A DNA stretch of 64,000 nucleotides, from NCBI GenBank assembly GCA_963846855.1, contig CAWJXK010000004.1:496001-560000 (forward strand), written 5' to 3'. Numbering within the stretch: position 1 is the stretch's first letter; each line of letters begins with the position of its first letter. The stretch is from CAIWHR01 sp963846855. GTDB taxonomy: Bacteria; Pseudomonadota; Gammaproteobacteria; Burkholderiales; Casimicrobiaceae. The notes beneath the pieces are model-generated. The model was not told the DNA's origin. It ran no database searches and saw only the letters and a program-made list of their open reading frames with translations. Both the position numbers and the translations under genes were made by a program. Shown one piece after another: positions 16,441-25,046 of this stretch.

Positions 16441-16756
16441 GGAGCGCGGCGGGCGGGTGCCGGCACCGCCAGCCGTGGAAACACTGAAAACCGTCAATTC
16501 AAAATGTGAGCGCCCACTTCAGCAATTTGCGCTTCAGGGACTGCCGGCATGCAAAGCCCGGCTGCTGATGCGCAGGCGGGCCTTGGCCGCGGCGAGGCCA
16601 GCGAGCAAGGGTAAGAAAGCGACATACCCGACCAATATCCTCGGGAACTAACCCCCACCTTTGGCACTCTCATTGCCGGAGTGCTAAACTGAGGCGGGCT
16701 GGTGGAGCGGTGCGAAGAGCGGCCGTTTCAAACCACCCCGAAAAAGGAGATCGCAG
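16441..16756. other. ftsY-rpoH intergenic region
   Basis: 316 bp. Apart from the CIRCE/promoter at 16661-16690 and a purine-rich ribosome-binding site (AAAAAGGAG) just before the rpoH start, I see no gene or recognisable element. No ftsE/ftsX remnant is visible. Confidence 0.6.
16661..16690 (+). promoter_or_regulatory. CIRCE element (HrcA operator) overlapping the rpoH promoter
   Basis: TTGGCACTC (16661-16669), nine bases, then GAGTGCTAA (16679-16687). This matches the CIRCE consensus TTAGCACTC-N9-GAGTGCTAA at 17 of 18 positions with the exact spacing. The same bases form a sigma-70-like promoter: -35 TTGGCA (16661-16666), 18-bp spacer, and an extended -10 TGCTAAACT whose hexamer is 16685-16690. 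HrcA binding would therefore block this promoter directly. It lies 67 bp upstream of the rpoH start. Confidence 0.85.
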
Positions 16757-17611
<855 letters not shown>

Positions 17612-17627
17612 TCCCGCGCTGATGCCG

Positions 17628-17657
17628 AGCCGGCGCCTGCGGGCGCCGGCTTTTTTT
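17628..17657. terminator. intrinsic terminator between rpoH and ntrX
   Basis: A perfect 10-bp stem (17628-17637 with 17642-17651), 4-nt loop, followed on the plus strand by a run of T to 17657. It ends the rpoH transcript; the convergent ntrX transcript may also use the stem, though the minus-strand side lacks a strong U-tract. Confidence 0.85.
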
Positions 17658-17661
17658 GCGC

Positions 17662-18975
17662 TCAGCTGCCGTTGCCGGCATCCTCGCCGCGGCGCGCGAA
17701 GCGGATGTTGAGCTGCTTCAGCTTCCGGTAGAGGTGCGTCCGCTCGAGCCCGGCACGCTCGGCGACCCGGCTCATGTTGCTCTGCTCGCGGACGAGCAGC
17801 TGCTCGAAGTAGATGCGCTCGAACGCCTCGCGCGCTTCCCGTAGCGGCAGGTCGAAGAAGCGCGCGGTGATCTCCGGCGCGACCGCCTGGTTCGCGGCGG
17901 CGGCTTCGCCCAGCAGCCGCTTCACGTGATCGGAGGATATTTCCGTCGCCCCGGCATTGAGCGCGAGATTCGCGACGACGTTCTGCAGATGATCGAGGTT
18001 GCCCGGCCAGTACGCGTTGCAGAGCGCGCTGAGCGCCGGGGCCGCCAGCGGCACGACGGTGCGCGCACCGCCGCGCTCCGAGTCCTTTTGCGCGGCGGTG
18101 ATCTCGCGCCAGTAGCGCTCGACCAGCGCCGGAATGTCGTCGCGCCGCGCGCGCAAGGGCGGCAGCATCACCGCGCCCACCGAGAGCGCGGCGAGCAATC
18201 CGGGATCGAATTTTCCTTCCGCGGCAAGATTTCCGAGCGCCTCGGCACTCGTGCATACCAGGGTGACGTTCGCCCGCTCGAGCTTCGGCAACAGGAACGC
18301 GAGCCCCTTCTGCTCGGCTTTCGAGTACTGCCCGATCTCGGCGCAGCAAAGCGTCCCGTCGCGGGCCTCGTCGAGCACCGCGAGCGGGTTGGCGGCGAGT
18401 CGCGCGCCGTTGGGCAACACGACCTTCGGCGCATCCGGAATGTGCAGCGCGCGCGCTGCGGCCTCATGGCCCGTCCCCGGCTCGCCGACGAACAGCACCG
18501 GCTTGCGCCCCGCCAGCAGGATCTCGATCTGCCGCTCGACGTCGCGGATCGCAGCCCCGCTGCCGAGCGCTGTCAGCGACACGCGCCGCGGCTCCTTGGC
18601 GGCCGCCGTCTTCAATGCGCGCGCGACCGTGCCAAGGAGCTTCTGCAATCCGACCGGCTTCTCGAGAAAATCGAAGGCGCCGATCCGGGTCGCCTCGACC
18701 GCGGTCTCGATCGTCCCGTGTCCGGACAGCATGATCACCGGCATCGTCAGCTGACCCGACGTGGCCCATTCGCGCAGCAGCGTGACGCCGTCGGTGTCCG
18801 GCATCCAGATGTCGAGCAGCACGAGCGCCGGCGCTTCGCGCACGCGGTACGAGCGCGCCTCGGTCGCGTTCTGCGCGAGGTGCACGCGGTAACCCTCGTC
18901 CTGAAGTATCTCCGAGAGGAGCTCGCGAATGCCGACTTCGTCGTCGACGATCAGTATTTCCTTGGCTGTGGCCAT
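17662..18975 (-). CDS. ntrX: NtrX-like response regulator with degenerate AAA+ domain
   Basis: 437 aa. The receiver domain (1-120) is intact, with the acidic pocket D11/D12 and phosphoacceptor D55. The central AAA+ domain is recognisable but broken: Walker A reads GEPGTGHE with His170 in place of Lys, Walker B reads LCCAE with Ala212 in place of Asp, and the GAFTGA loop needed to contact sigma-54 is missing. The LRARRDDIP segment after it is conserved. The C-terminus has a Fis-type HTH (NMSRVAERAGLERTHLYRKLKQL). It should bind DNA and accept phosphate but not hydrolyse ATP or activate sigma-54. It follows ntrY by 12 bp, so the two are a pair. Confidence 0.88.
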   Translation of the reverse strand: MATAKEILIVDDEVGIRELLSEILQDEGYRVHLAQNATEARSYRVREAPALVLLDIWMPDTDGVTLLREWATSGQLTMPVIMLSGHGTIETAVEATRIGAFDFLEKPVGLQKLLGTVARALKTAAAKEPRRVSLTALGSGAAIRDVERQIEILLAGRKPVLFVGEPGTGHEAAARALHIPDAPKVVLPNGARLAANPLAVLDEARDGTLCCAEIGQYSKAEQKGLAFLLPKLERANVTLVCTSAEALGNLAAEGKFDPGLLAALSVGAVMLPPLRARRDDIPALVERYWREITAAQKDSERGGARTVVPLAAPALSALCNAYWPGNLDHLQNVVANLALNAGATEISSDHVKRLLGEAAAANQAVAPEITARFFDLPLREAREAFERIYFEQLLVREQSNMSRVAERAGLERTHLYRKLKQLNIRFARRGEDAGNGS

Positions 18976-18987
18976 TGCGTCCTTATC

Positions 18988-21144
18988 CTACGCTGCCGCG
19001 CCGGCACGCGGAAAGATGAGCGTCACCTGCGCGCCGTGCGGAACGCGGTTCGCGAGCTCGATGCGGCCGTGATGCTCGTCGACGATCTTGCGCACGATGG
19101 CGAGTCCGAGCCCCGTCCCCTTCGCCTTGGTCGTCACGTAGGGTTCGAACGCGCGATGCAGGAGGTCGTCGGGAAAGCCCGTTCCCGCATCGCCAAACGC
19201 GAGCACGATCTCGTCGTCCCGCGCGAAGAGCGAAATGTCGAATTGCGGTACGGCCGCCTCGTGCTGCGCGTCGATGGCATTTTGGATGAGATTGTGGAAG
19301 ACCTGCCGCAACCGTGTTGGCTCGCCTTCGATGAAGGCGGGCTCGGCGGGCAGCGCCAGCGCCACCTGCGGGCGCAGATTGTCGTACAGGGCGAGCACGT
19401 CCTGCAAGAGCGCCCCGAGATCGATCGCCTGCATCGCGCCCGGGCGCTGCTGGCGCGCGTAGATCGCGAAATCGTCGACCATCTGCTTCATCGCGCCGAC
19501 CTGCGCGACGATCGTCTGCGTTCCCCGCTCGAGCGTCTGCTGCTCGGGAGGCTCGAGCTTCCCCGCGAGCTTCAGCGCGAGCCGCTCGGCGGAGAGCTGG
19601 ATCGGCGTCAGCGGATTCTTGATCTCGTGCGCGAGACGGCGCGCGACCTCCCCCCACGCGGCGTCGCGCTGCGCCTGCACGAGGTCGGTGACGTCGTCGA
19701 ACACGACGACATACCCCGCGACCGGCTCGGTGGGCAGCCGCGAGCCGCGCGTCAGCAGGACGCGGGTCATGCTTGCGACGCCCAGCTCGGCCTGCTTCTG
19801 CCATCCGCCGTCCCGGCTCGCCTCGAAGCCCTTGGCGATGACATCGGCAAACGTCTTCAGCTCTGGCACGCGGTCGCCCCACTCGGCGATGGTCAACCCC
19901 ACGAGGTCGGCGAGCGGCTGCTGCAGGATGACCGCCGCGCTCGCATTGGCCGTGCGCAGCCGGTACTGGTCGTCGAATGCGAGCACGCCGGCGGAAAGGT
20001 TGCCGAGGATGCTCTCGAGATAGGCGCGCGTCGTTTCGGTTGCGCGGCGCGACTCCTCGGTCTTCTGCTGCGCTTCGGCGAGCTGTGCCGTCATCGTGTT
20101 GAACGACTCGGTCAGCACGCCGAGCTCGTCCTTCGAGGTGACCGGCTGCCGCCGCGTGAAATCGCCCTGCGCGACTGCGCGCGTTCCCTCGGCCAGCAGT
20201 CCGAGCGGCGCCGCGAAGCGCTCGGAGAGCACCACGGCAAGCCCCAGCGCCGACGTGAGCGCGAGCAGCAGCGTCAGGGTCAGCGTGGTCGCGTAAAGAC
20301 GCTTCAGCGACGCGCGCGTGAACGAGATTTCCTGATAATCGCGCGCGCCGGCCTGCACCTTTTCCACTTCCTGCGCGAGCGATTTCGGCACATGGTCGAC
20401 GACCTGCAGGACCTTGAGCGGCTCCTGCCGGTCGTCGCTGTTGACCGGAACGACGACGCGCAGCACGAGACCGCCGTCGGCGGCCTGCTCGAATCCGGCC
20501 GTCGTCTGCTGCAACCGAGCGCGCCGCAGCGCCTGCGCCGAGGGCGGCTCCGGAGGCGCCGTCCCGCCGCCGACGCCGGCGACCGAGAGAATCGCGCCGG
20601 CACCCGAATAAAGGGCCGCCTCGTAGACGCCGGCCTGCTCGGCGGCGCGCGGCAGACGCGCGGCGGCGGCGCCCGGACCGGCTTCCTCGAGGGTCAACGC
20701 GAGCTGCGAGGCCTTGTTCGACGTCTCCCGCAGCAGATAGTCGACCGCATTGCGGCCGAGGTTCAATCCCCCTTCGAGCGCGCGGTCCACGCGCACGTCG
20801 AACCAGCTTTCGATGCTCCGGCCGAGAAACTGGACGGAGACGGCGTAAACCAGAGCGCCCGGCAGCACGGCGACGAGCGCGAACAGCAGCACCAGGCGCA
20901 CCGCGAGCCGGGAACCGAAGACGCCCGCGCGCAGGTTCCGGTAGAGTCGCCAGAGTTGCAATCCGACCAGCAGCATCAGCAGCACGACCAGCGCGCCGTT
21001 GAGCACGAGCAGGAGGTCGTAGCGCCGCGCGAAGAAATCCGTGTTGGCGGTCGCGGTCGCGAGGAGGAACAGCGCGATGGCGGCCACGCACGCGAAGGCG
21101 ACCAGCAGCCAGCGCATGCCGCGCGACGGGATGAGGCCGCTCAC
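18988..21144 (-). CDS. ntrY: NtrY-like membrane sensor histidine kinase
   Basis: 718 aa. The N-terminus has three membrane segments (about residues 10-32, 44-65 and 82-105), then a ~175-residue extracytoplasmic region, another membrane helix near residue 290, a HAMP linker, a PAS domain (~370-480), the HisKA domain with phospho-acceptor H506 (RRLAHEIKNPLTP), and a HATPase_c domain with N box NLIQNAIDA, G1 GDAGTGF, F box FEPY and G2 GTGLGLA. All kinase motifs are intact, in contrast to its partner NtrX. In relatives NtrY/X responds to nitrogen or redox state; the signal here is unknown. The DUF4390 gene upstream is its usual neighbour. Confidence 0.93.
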   Translation of the reverse strand: MSGLIPSRGMRWLLVAFACVAAIALFLLATATANTDFFARRYDLLLVLNGALVVLLMLLVGLQLWRLYRNLRAGVFGSRLAVRLVLLFALVAVLPGALVYAVSVQFLGRSIESWFDVRVDRALEGGLNLGRNAVDYLLRETSNKASQLALTLEEAGPGAAAARLPRAAEQAGVYEAALYSGAGAILSVAGVGGGTAPPEPPSAQALRRARLQQTTAGFEQAADGGLVLRVVVPVNSDDRQEPLKVLQVVDHVPKSLAQEVEKVQAGARDYQEISFTRASLKRLYATTLTLTLLLALTSALGLAVVLSERFAAPLGLLAEGTRAVAQGDFTRRQPVTSKDELGVLTESFNTMTAQLAEAQQKTEESRRATETTRAYLESILGNLSAGVLAFDDQYRLRTANASAAVILQQPLADLVGLTIAEWGDRVPELKTFADVIAKGFEASRDGGWQKQAELGVASMTRVLLTRGSRLPTEPVAGYVVVFDDVTDLVQAQRDAAWGEVARRLAHEIKNPLTPIQLSAERLALKLAGKLEPPEQQTLERGTQTIVAQVGAMKQMVDDFAIYARQQRPGAMQAIDLGALLQDVLALYDNLRPQVALALPAEPAFIEGEPTRLRQVFHNLIQNAIDAQHEAAVPQFDISLFARDDEIVLAFGDAGTGFPDDLLHRAFEPYVTTKAKGTGLGLAIVRKIVDEHHGRIELANRVPHGAQVTLIFPRAGAAA

Positions 21145-21204
21145 GTCCCCGCCTCGCGAACGCGCCCTTCAGCGAGGCATTGCGTTGTCGGCCGCCGCTC
21201 GCGT

Positions 21205-21383
21205 GCGCGCCCTTCGGGCCCGGGCTTCGCCCCGCTTGCGCGGGCGTCCTGGGCTTCGCCCCGCGCGCTCACGGCTCGGCCTCCGCGCAGTGAAGTAGAG
21301 TCGGACGGGCTGCGCCGTCGGCCTCCCGCCATCGCGCGCGGACGCGCCCTTCGGGCCTGGGCTTCGCCCCGCGCGCTCACGGC
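21205..21383. repeat. GC-rich interspersed repeat with stable mini-hairpins
   Basis: In the DUF4390-ntrY gap, a ~40-bp unit (CGCGCCCTTCGGGCC, GGGCTTCGCCCC, GCGCTCACGGC in order) occurs at 21343-21383. A longer copy lies at ~21205-21275, where the GGGCTTCGCC core is itself doubled. The units fold into short hairpins closed by TTC/GAA loops. The proximal copy begins inside the 3' end of the DUF4390 gene and includes its stop codon. A related tract follows the peroxiredoxin gene at ~54290-54392. Confidence 0.7.
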
Positions 21384-21991
21384 GTATAGCTCCAGCGGTA
21401 CCACTCAGACTGCAGTGTCCATTCGCGCGAGGCGAGCGCGCTCACCTGGAACGGCTTCGGCAACTGGTTGACGTCGAGGCGCAGCCGCACCGCCGCGTCA
21501 TACCGCATTCCCTTGACGAGCTGGTCGCGCTGCGCGATTTCACGCGACGTCACGCGGGAGAGGAAATGCTCGACTTCCTCCAGCGTCGCGAAACCTTGCG
21601 CGAGGAGTCCGATCGACACCCGATATTGCCGGGTCAGCGCGTTGTACGTGACGCGGTACTGCGTGCTGGTGGCGGCCACCTTCTCGTCGAGCCAGTACCA
21701 GCGCGGCCGGGTGAGCTCGAATTCGAGGACGAAATAGAGCGGCACGCCCTTCTGCAGCGCCTCCTCAAGCGTCGGATTGAGCGACAGCTCGAAATCCGCG
21801 TTGAGGAAATAGCCGTCTTCCTCGGCGCGCACTTCGGCGGAGTTCACCTGGATCGTGTCGGCTTGCGTTGCCGCGGACCCCAGCGCGCAGACGAGCGCGA
21901 GCACCGCACCGGCGACACAGGCCCCCAGGCGCTTCCAAGAAGGGAAGCGGTGCGCGCGCCGTGTTTCGGCCAGGTGGGAAGCAGTGGTCAT
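21377..21991 (-). CDS. DUF4390 domain-containing secreted protein
   Basis: 204 aa from the ATG at 21991; upstream in-frame codons give an Arg/Pro-rich non-homologous extension. A signal peptide or N-terminal membrane anchor (LGACVAGAVLALVCALGSAATQA) spans about residues 20-43. The rest is beta-rich with YFLNADFELSLNPTLEEALQKGVPLYFVLEFEL and RPRWYWLDEKVA, the hallmark of DUF4390. The function of the family is unknown. It is conserved directly upstream of ntrY in betaproteobacteria and downstream of rsmB, suggesting an envelope role tied to the NtrY signal (inference). Confidence 0.88.
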   Translation of the reverse strand: MTTASHLAETRRAHRFPSWKRLGACVAGAVLALVCALGSAATQADTIQVNSAEVRAEEDGYFLNADFELSLNPTLEEALQKGVPLYFVLEFELTRPRWYWLDEKVAATSTQYRVTYNALTRQYRVSIGLLAQGFATLEEVEHFLSRVTSREIAQRDQLVKGMRYDAAVRLRLDVNQLPKPFQVSALASREWTLQSEWYRWSYTP

Positions 21992-22099
21992 GCCGGTGGG
22001 CGACGCGCGGAAGCGGGCGGGCGGAAGCGGACGCGCGGCGCCGAGACGAGGATTGGCGTGACCCGTGACGTGCCGAGCGAGCCCGCGGGTCGGCACGAA

Positions 22100-23401
22100 T
22101 CAGGCCTTGCGCAGGCGCGCGTAATAGAAGCCGTCCTGATTGTGGCAGGCGCCAGGGAGCGATGGCAAGAGTTGCCCCCCCTCGCAGTCGATCTCCGGCG
22201 CGAAGGTGAGTGTTTCGCGCAACGCATCGGGGTGGCGGGCGGTGAATCCGGCGATGCCGCTCTCGTTCTCGTCGGAGAATACCGAGCACGTTGCGTAGAG
22301 CAGCTTGCCGCCGCGCGCGAGGCAAGGCCACAGCGAGTCGAGCATGCGCCCCTGCTGCCGCGCGAAGCCCGCGATGTCCGCCTCGCGCCGCAGCCATTTG
22401 CCGTCAGGGTGGCGGCGGGCAACGCCCGAGGCCGTGCATGGCACGTCGGCGACGATGCGATCGAACGGATTGCCATCCCACCATGTCGCGCTCGCGCCGG
22501 CATCGGCCTTGATCACTCGCGTGCGCTCGTTGGCGAGCTTCAGCCGCGCGAGATTCTCGCGCACGCGGGCAAGCCTCGCTTCATCGATGTCGATCGCGAT
22601 GAGCTCGACGTCAGCGAGCTCCGCTATGTGCGTCGTCTTTCCGCCGGGGGCCGCGCAAGCGTCGAGCACGCGCAGTCCGGGGGCCAGCTCCGCGAGCGGC
22701 CCCGCGAGCTGCGCGCCCAAGTCCTGCACCGAGAATTCGCCCTCGGCGAATCCGGGAAGCTGCGCAACCGGCCGCGGCGGATCGACGATGACTCCGGCCT
22801 CACCCAAAGCTTCCGCGCCGATGTCCGCGAGCGCGAATCGCGCGAGCAGCGCTTCGCGCGTCGTCGTCCGGCGATTGACCCTGAGCGTGAGCGGCGGGCG
22901 GGCGTTGCCAGCCTCGAGCATCGCTTCCCACCGCTCCGGGTACTCGCGCGCGACCCGGTCGATCCACCATCGCGGATACGACCACCGCGCGATCGGATCG
23001 GCACGCACGGCGGCGTTGAGCGCATCGCGTTCGCGCAGGTATCGCCGCAGGAGCGCGTTGACCAGCGCCTTCGCCGCGGGCCGCACCATCGCGCCGGCGG
23101 TGCTGACCGCGTGATCGACGATCGCGAAAGGGGGCGCACGCGTGTGATCGAGCTGGTAGAGCGCGACGGCGACGAGACAGGTGAGGCTCTCGTCGGGAAG
23201 CGGCTTCTTCGCGAGCGCGCGGACGAGGGCTTCAAGCGTTCCCCAGTGGCGGAGCGTTCCGTAAGCGAGCTCCTGGACCAGCGCGCGCCTTCGCCCGGCG
23301 ACGCCGTCCGGACGCGCTACCGCCGCCATCGCCGCGGGCAGCGCTTCACCGCCGATGACCCGCCCGACGATGAGAGCCGCCTGCCTCTGCGCCTGCTGCA
23401 T
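22100..23401 (-). CDS. rsmB: 16S rRNA (cytosine(967)-C5)-methyltransferase
   Basis: 433 aa. An N-terminal NusB-like RNA-binding domain (~1-140) is followed by a SAM methyltransferase domain with the SAM loop VLDACAAPGGKTTHIAEL, DIDEARL, the first catalytic Cys in DVPCTASGVARRHPD, and the second in LLYATCSVFSDENE. The tandem Cys arrangement identifies an m5C enzyme. It lies 8 bp after fmt on the same strand in the def-fmt-rsmB cluster; the start at 23401 gives the expected NusB N-terminus. Confidence 0.96.
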   Translation of the reverse strand: MQQAQRQAALIVGRVIGGEALPAAMAAVARPDGVAGRRRALVQELAYGTLRHWGTLEALVRALAKKPLPDESLTCLVAVALYQLDHTRAPPFAIVDHAVSTAGAMVRPAAKALVNALLRRYLRERDALNAAVRADPIARWSYPRWWIDRVAREYPERWEAMLEAGNARPPLTLRVNRRTTTREALLARFALADIGAEALGEAGVIVDPPRPVAQLPGFAEGEFSVQDLGAQLAGPLAELAPGLRVLDACAAPGGKTTHIAELADVELIAIDIDEARLARVRENLARLKLANERTRVIKADAGASATWWDGNPFDRIVADVPCTASGVARRHPDGKWLRREADIAGFARQQGRMLDSLWPCLARGGKLLYATCSVFSDENESGIAGFTARHPDALRETLTFAPEIDCEGGQLLPSLPGACHNQDGFYYARLRKA

Positions 23402-23409
23402 GGGTTGCG

Positions 23410-24363
23410 CTAGGGCTGCGGTGCGGAACTGGCGTCGAAGACGGCACCGACGAGCTGCCGATGTCCGGCGACGAATGCCGCGGCGCGCATGCGCCGGCCG
23501 TTGGCAGGCTGCAGTTCATGAATCGCGTACGCGCCGGTGCCGCACGCGACGACGATGCCGTCCGACGTCGCACGCCCCACGGTCCCCGGAACGCCCCCGG
23601 CATCGCCCGCGATCGGCGCGCCGGCCCAGATCTTGACCGGCTCGTCGCGAAGCGTGGTCCATGCCCCCGGCGCGGGATTGAACGCGCGCACCTGCCGGTC
23701 GATCGCCGACGCGGGCGCCGACCATACGATCGCAGCGTCCTGCTTGCCGAATTTCGGTGCGTACGTCGCCTCCGCGTCCGACTGCGCTGTCGCGACGAGC
23801 CCCGTCTCGGAATCGAGACGTCGCAGCACCCGAACGATCGCCTCCGCTCCCAGCGCCGCCAGCTTGTCGGTCAGCGCGCCCGCCGTGTCGTTGGGCTCGA
23901 TCGCGAGCGACGCCGATTCGATCGTCGGCCCGGTGTCGAGCCCCTCGTCCATCCGCATGATGGTGATCCCGGTCGTGGCGTCGCCGGCCAGCAGCGCACG
24001 CTGAATGGGAGCCGCGCCGCGCCAGCGCGGCAGGAGCGACGCATGCACGTTGAGGCAGCCGTGCCGCGGCCACTCGAGAATCGCCGCCGGAAGGATGAGG
24101 CCGTAGGCCGCGACCACCAGCACGTCGAGCGGCACGCCAATGAGCGCGGCGCGCGCGGTCTCTTCCCTGAGGGTCGCCGGCGCTTGCACCGGAATCCCCC
24201 GTGTCAGTGCGAGGCGCCTGACCGGCGAGACGTCCGGCTTCTGGCCGCGGCCGCGCGGACGATCGGGTTGCGACAGCACGAGTGGAACGTCGAATCCGGC
24301 CGACAGCGCCGCGTCGAGAATCGTCGCGGCGAAGGCCGGCGTCCCGGCGAATCCAACGCGCAT
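23410..24363 (-). CDS. fmt: methionyl-tRNA formyltransferase
   Basis: 317 aa from the ATG at 24363 (MRVGFAGTPAFA). It formylates Met-tRNAi for translation initiation. The formyl-folate binding core shows LPAAILEWPRHGCLNVHASLLPRWRGAAPIQRALLAGD, with the catalytic Asn-His and the SLLPRWRGAAPIQ signature, followed by GITIMRMDEGLDTGP. The C-terminal tRNA-binding domain is present. The start codon overlaps the def stop by one base (TGATG), so translation is coupled. Confidence 0.97.
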   Translation of the reverse strand: MRVGFAGTPAFAATILDAALSAGFDVPLVLSQPDRPRGRGQKPDVSPVRRLALTRGIPVQAPATLREETARAALIGVPLDVLVVAAYGLILPAAILEWPRHGCLNVHASLLPRWRGAAPIQRALLAGDATTGITIMRMDEGLDTGPTIESASLAIEPNDTAGALTDKLAALGAEAIVRVLRRLDSETGLVATAQSDAEATYAPKFGKQDAAIVWSAPASAIDRQVRAFNPAPGAWTTLRDEPVKIWAGAPIAGDAGGVPGTVGRATSDGIVVACGTGAYAIHELQPANGRRMRAAAFVAGHRQLVGAVFDASSAPQP

Positions 24364-24866
24364 CAGCCAGCCAGGCGCTGCTTCTTGCGCACCCGCGCCG
24401 CGTACCGCGCGCGCTTCAGTGTCGAAAGGCGGTCGACGAACACCTTGCCGATCAGGTGATCCATTTCGTGCTGGATGCACACGGCAAGCACCCCGTTGGC
24501 GTCGAGCTCGAACTGATGGCCTTCCTGGTCGAGCGCGCGGACCCGGATGGCCTCGGCACGCTGCACCCGGTCATAGTAGCCGGGGAGGGACAGGCAGCCT
24601 TCCTCGCTCTCGATTTCGCCCGACGCGGTGAGGAGCTCGGGATTGATGAAGACGCGAAGCTCGTCGCGCGCCTCGGAAAGATCCATCACGATCACGCGCT
24701 TGTGCACGTCGACCTGCGTCGCGGCCAGCCCGATGCCGGGCGCCGAGTACATGGTTTCGGCCATGTCGCGCACGAGCGCCCGGATTTCGGGTGTCACGGC
24801 CGCGACGGGCGCCGCGACCCTTCTGAGACGCGGATCGGGATATTCGAGGATCTTCAGCAGTGCCAT
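24363..24866 (-). CDS. def: peptide deformylase
   Basis: 167 aa metalloenzyme that removes the formyl group from nascent proteins. Motif 1 appears as GIGLAATQV, motif 2 as EEGCLSLPGYY with the metal-ligand Cys, and motif 3 as CIQHEMDHLIGKVFVD with the HExxH-type QHEMDH. Full length. It heads the def-fmt-rsmB cluster and is divergent from the LysM gene across 180 bp, where the box TGCAAAAT occurs twice. Confidence 0.97.
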   Translation of the reverse strand: MALLKILEYPDPRLRRVAAPVAAVTPEIRALVRDMAETMYSAPGIGLAATQVDVHKRVIVMDLSEARDELRVFINPELLTASGEIESEEGCLSLPGYYDRVQRAEAIRVRALDQEGHQFELDANGVLAVCIQHEMDHLIGKVFVDRLSTLKRARYAARVRKKQRLAG

Positions 24867-25046
24867 AGGGTTATGGGAGTCGGACCCTCGCGGACGGGTT
24901 TCGGACCGCCTCTGCGGTCACCCCGGCGCCGGGGCTAAGAAGCTCCGACTTGCAAAATGCAGACTCGGGATGCAAAATCTGTCCCAAGTCCTTATTTTGC
25001 GGCGGTTTAGGACATTCGCAAGCCCAACTTGACCGGAAGAGGCTTT

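Noticed and set aside
17926..21471. 1181-codon open frame on the plus strand opposite ntrX and ntrY
   Set aside because: Its translation is Arg/Gly/Asp-rich with no family motifs, and it lies antisense to two well-supported genes. It is the usual GC-rich shadow frame.
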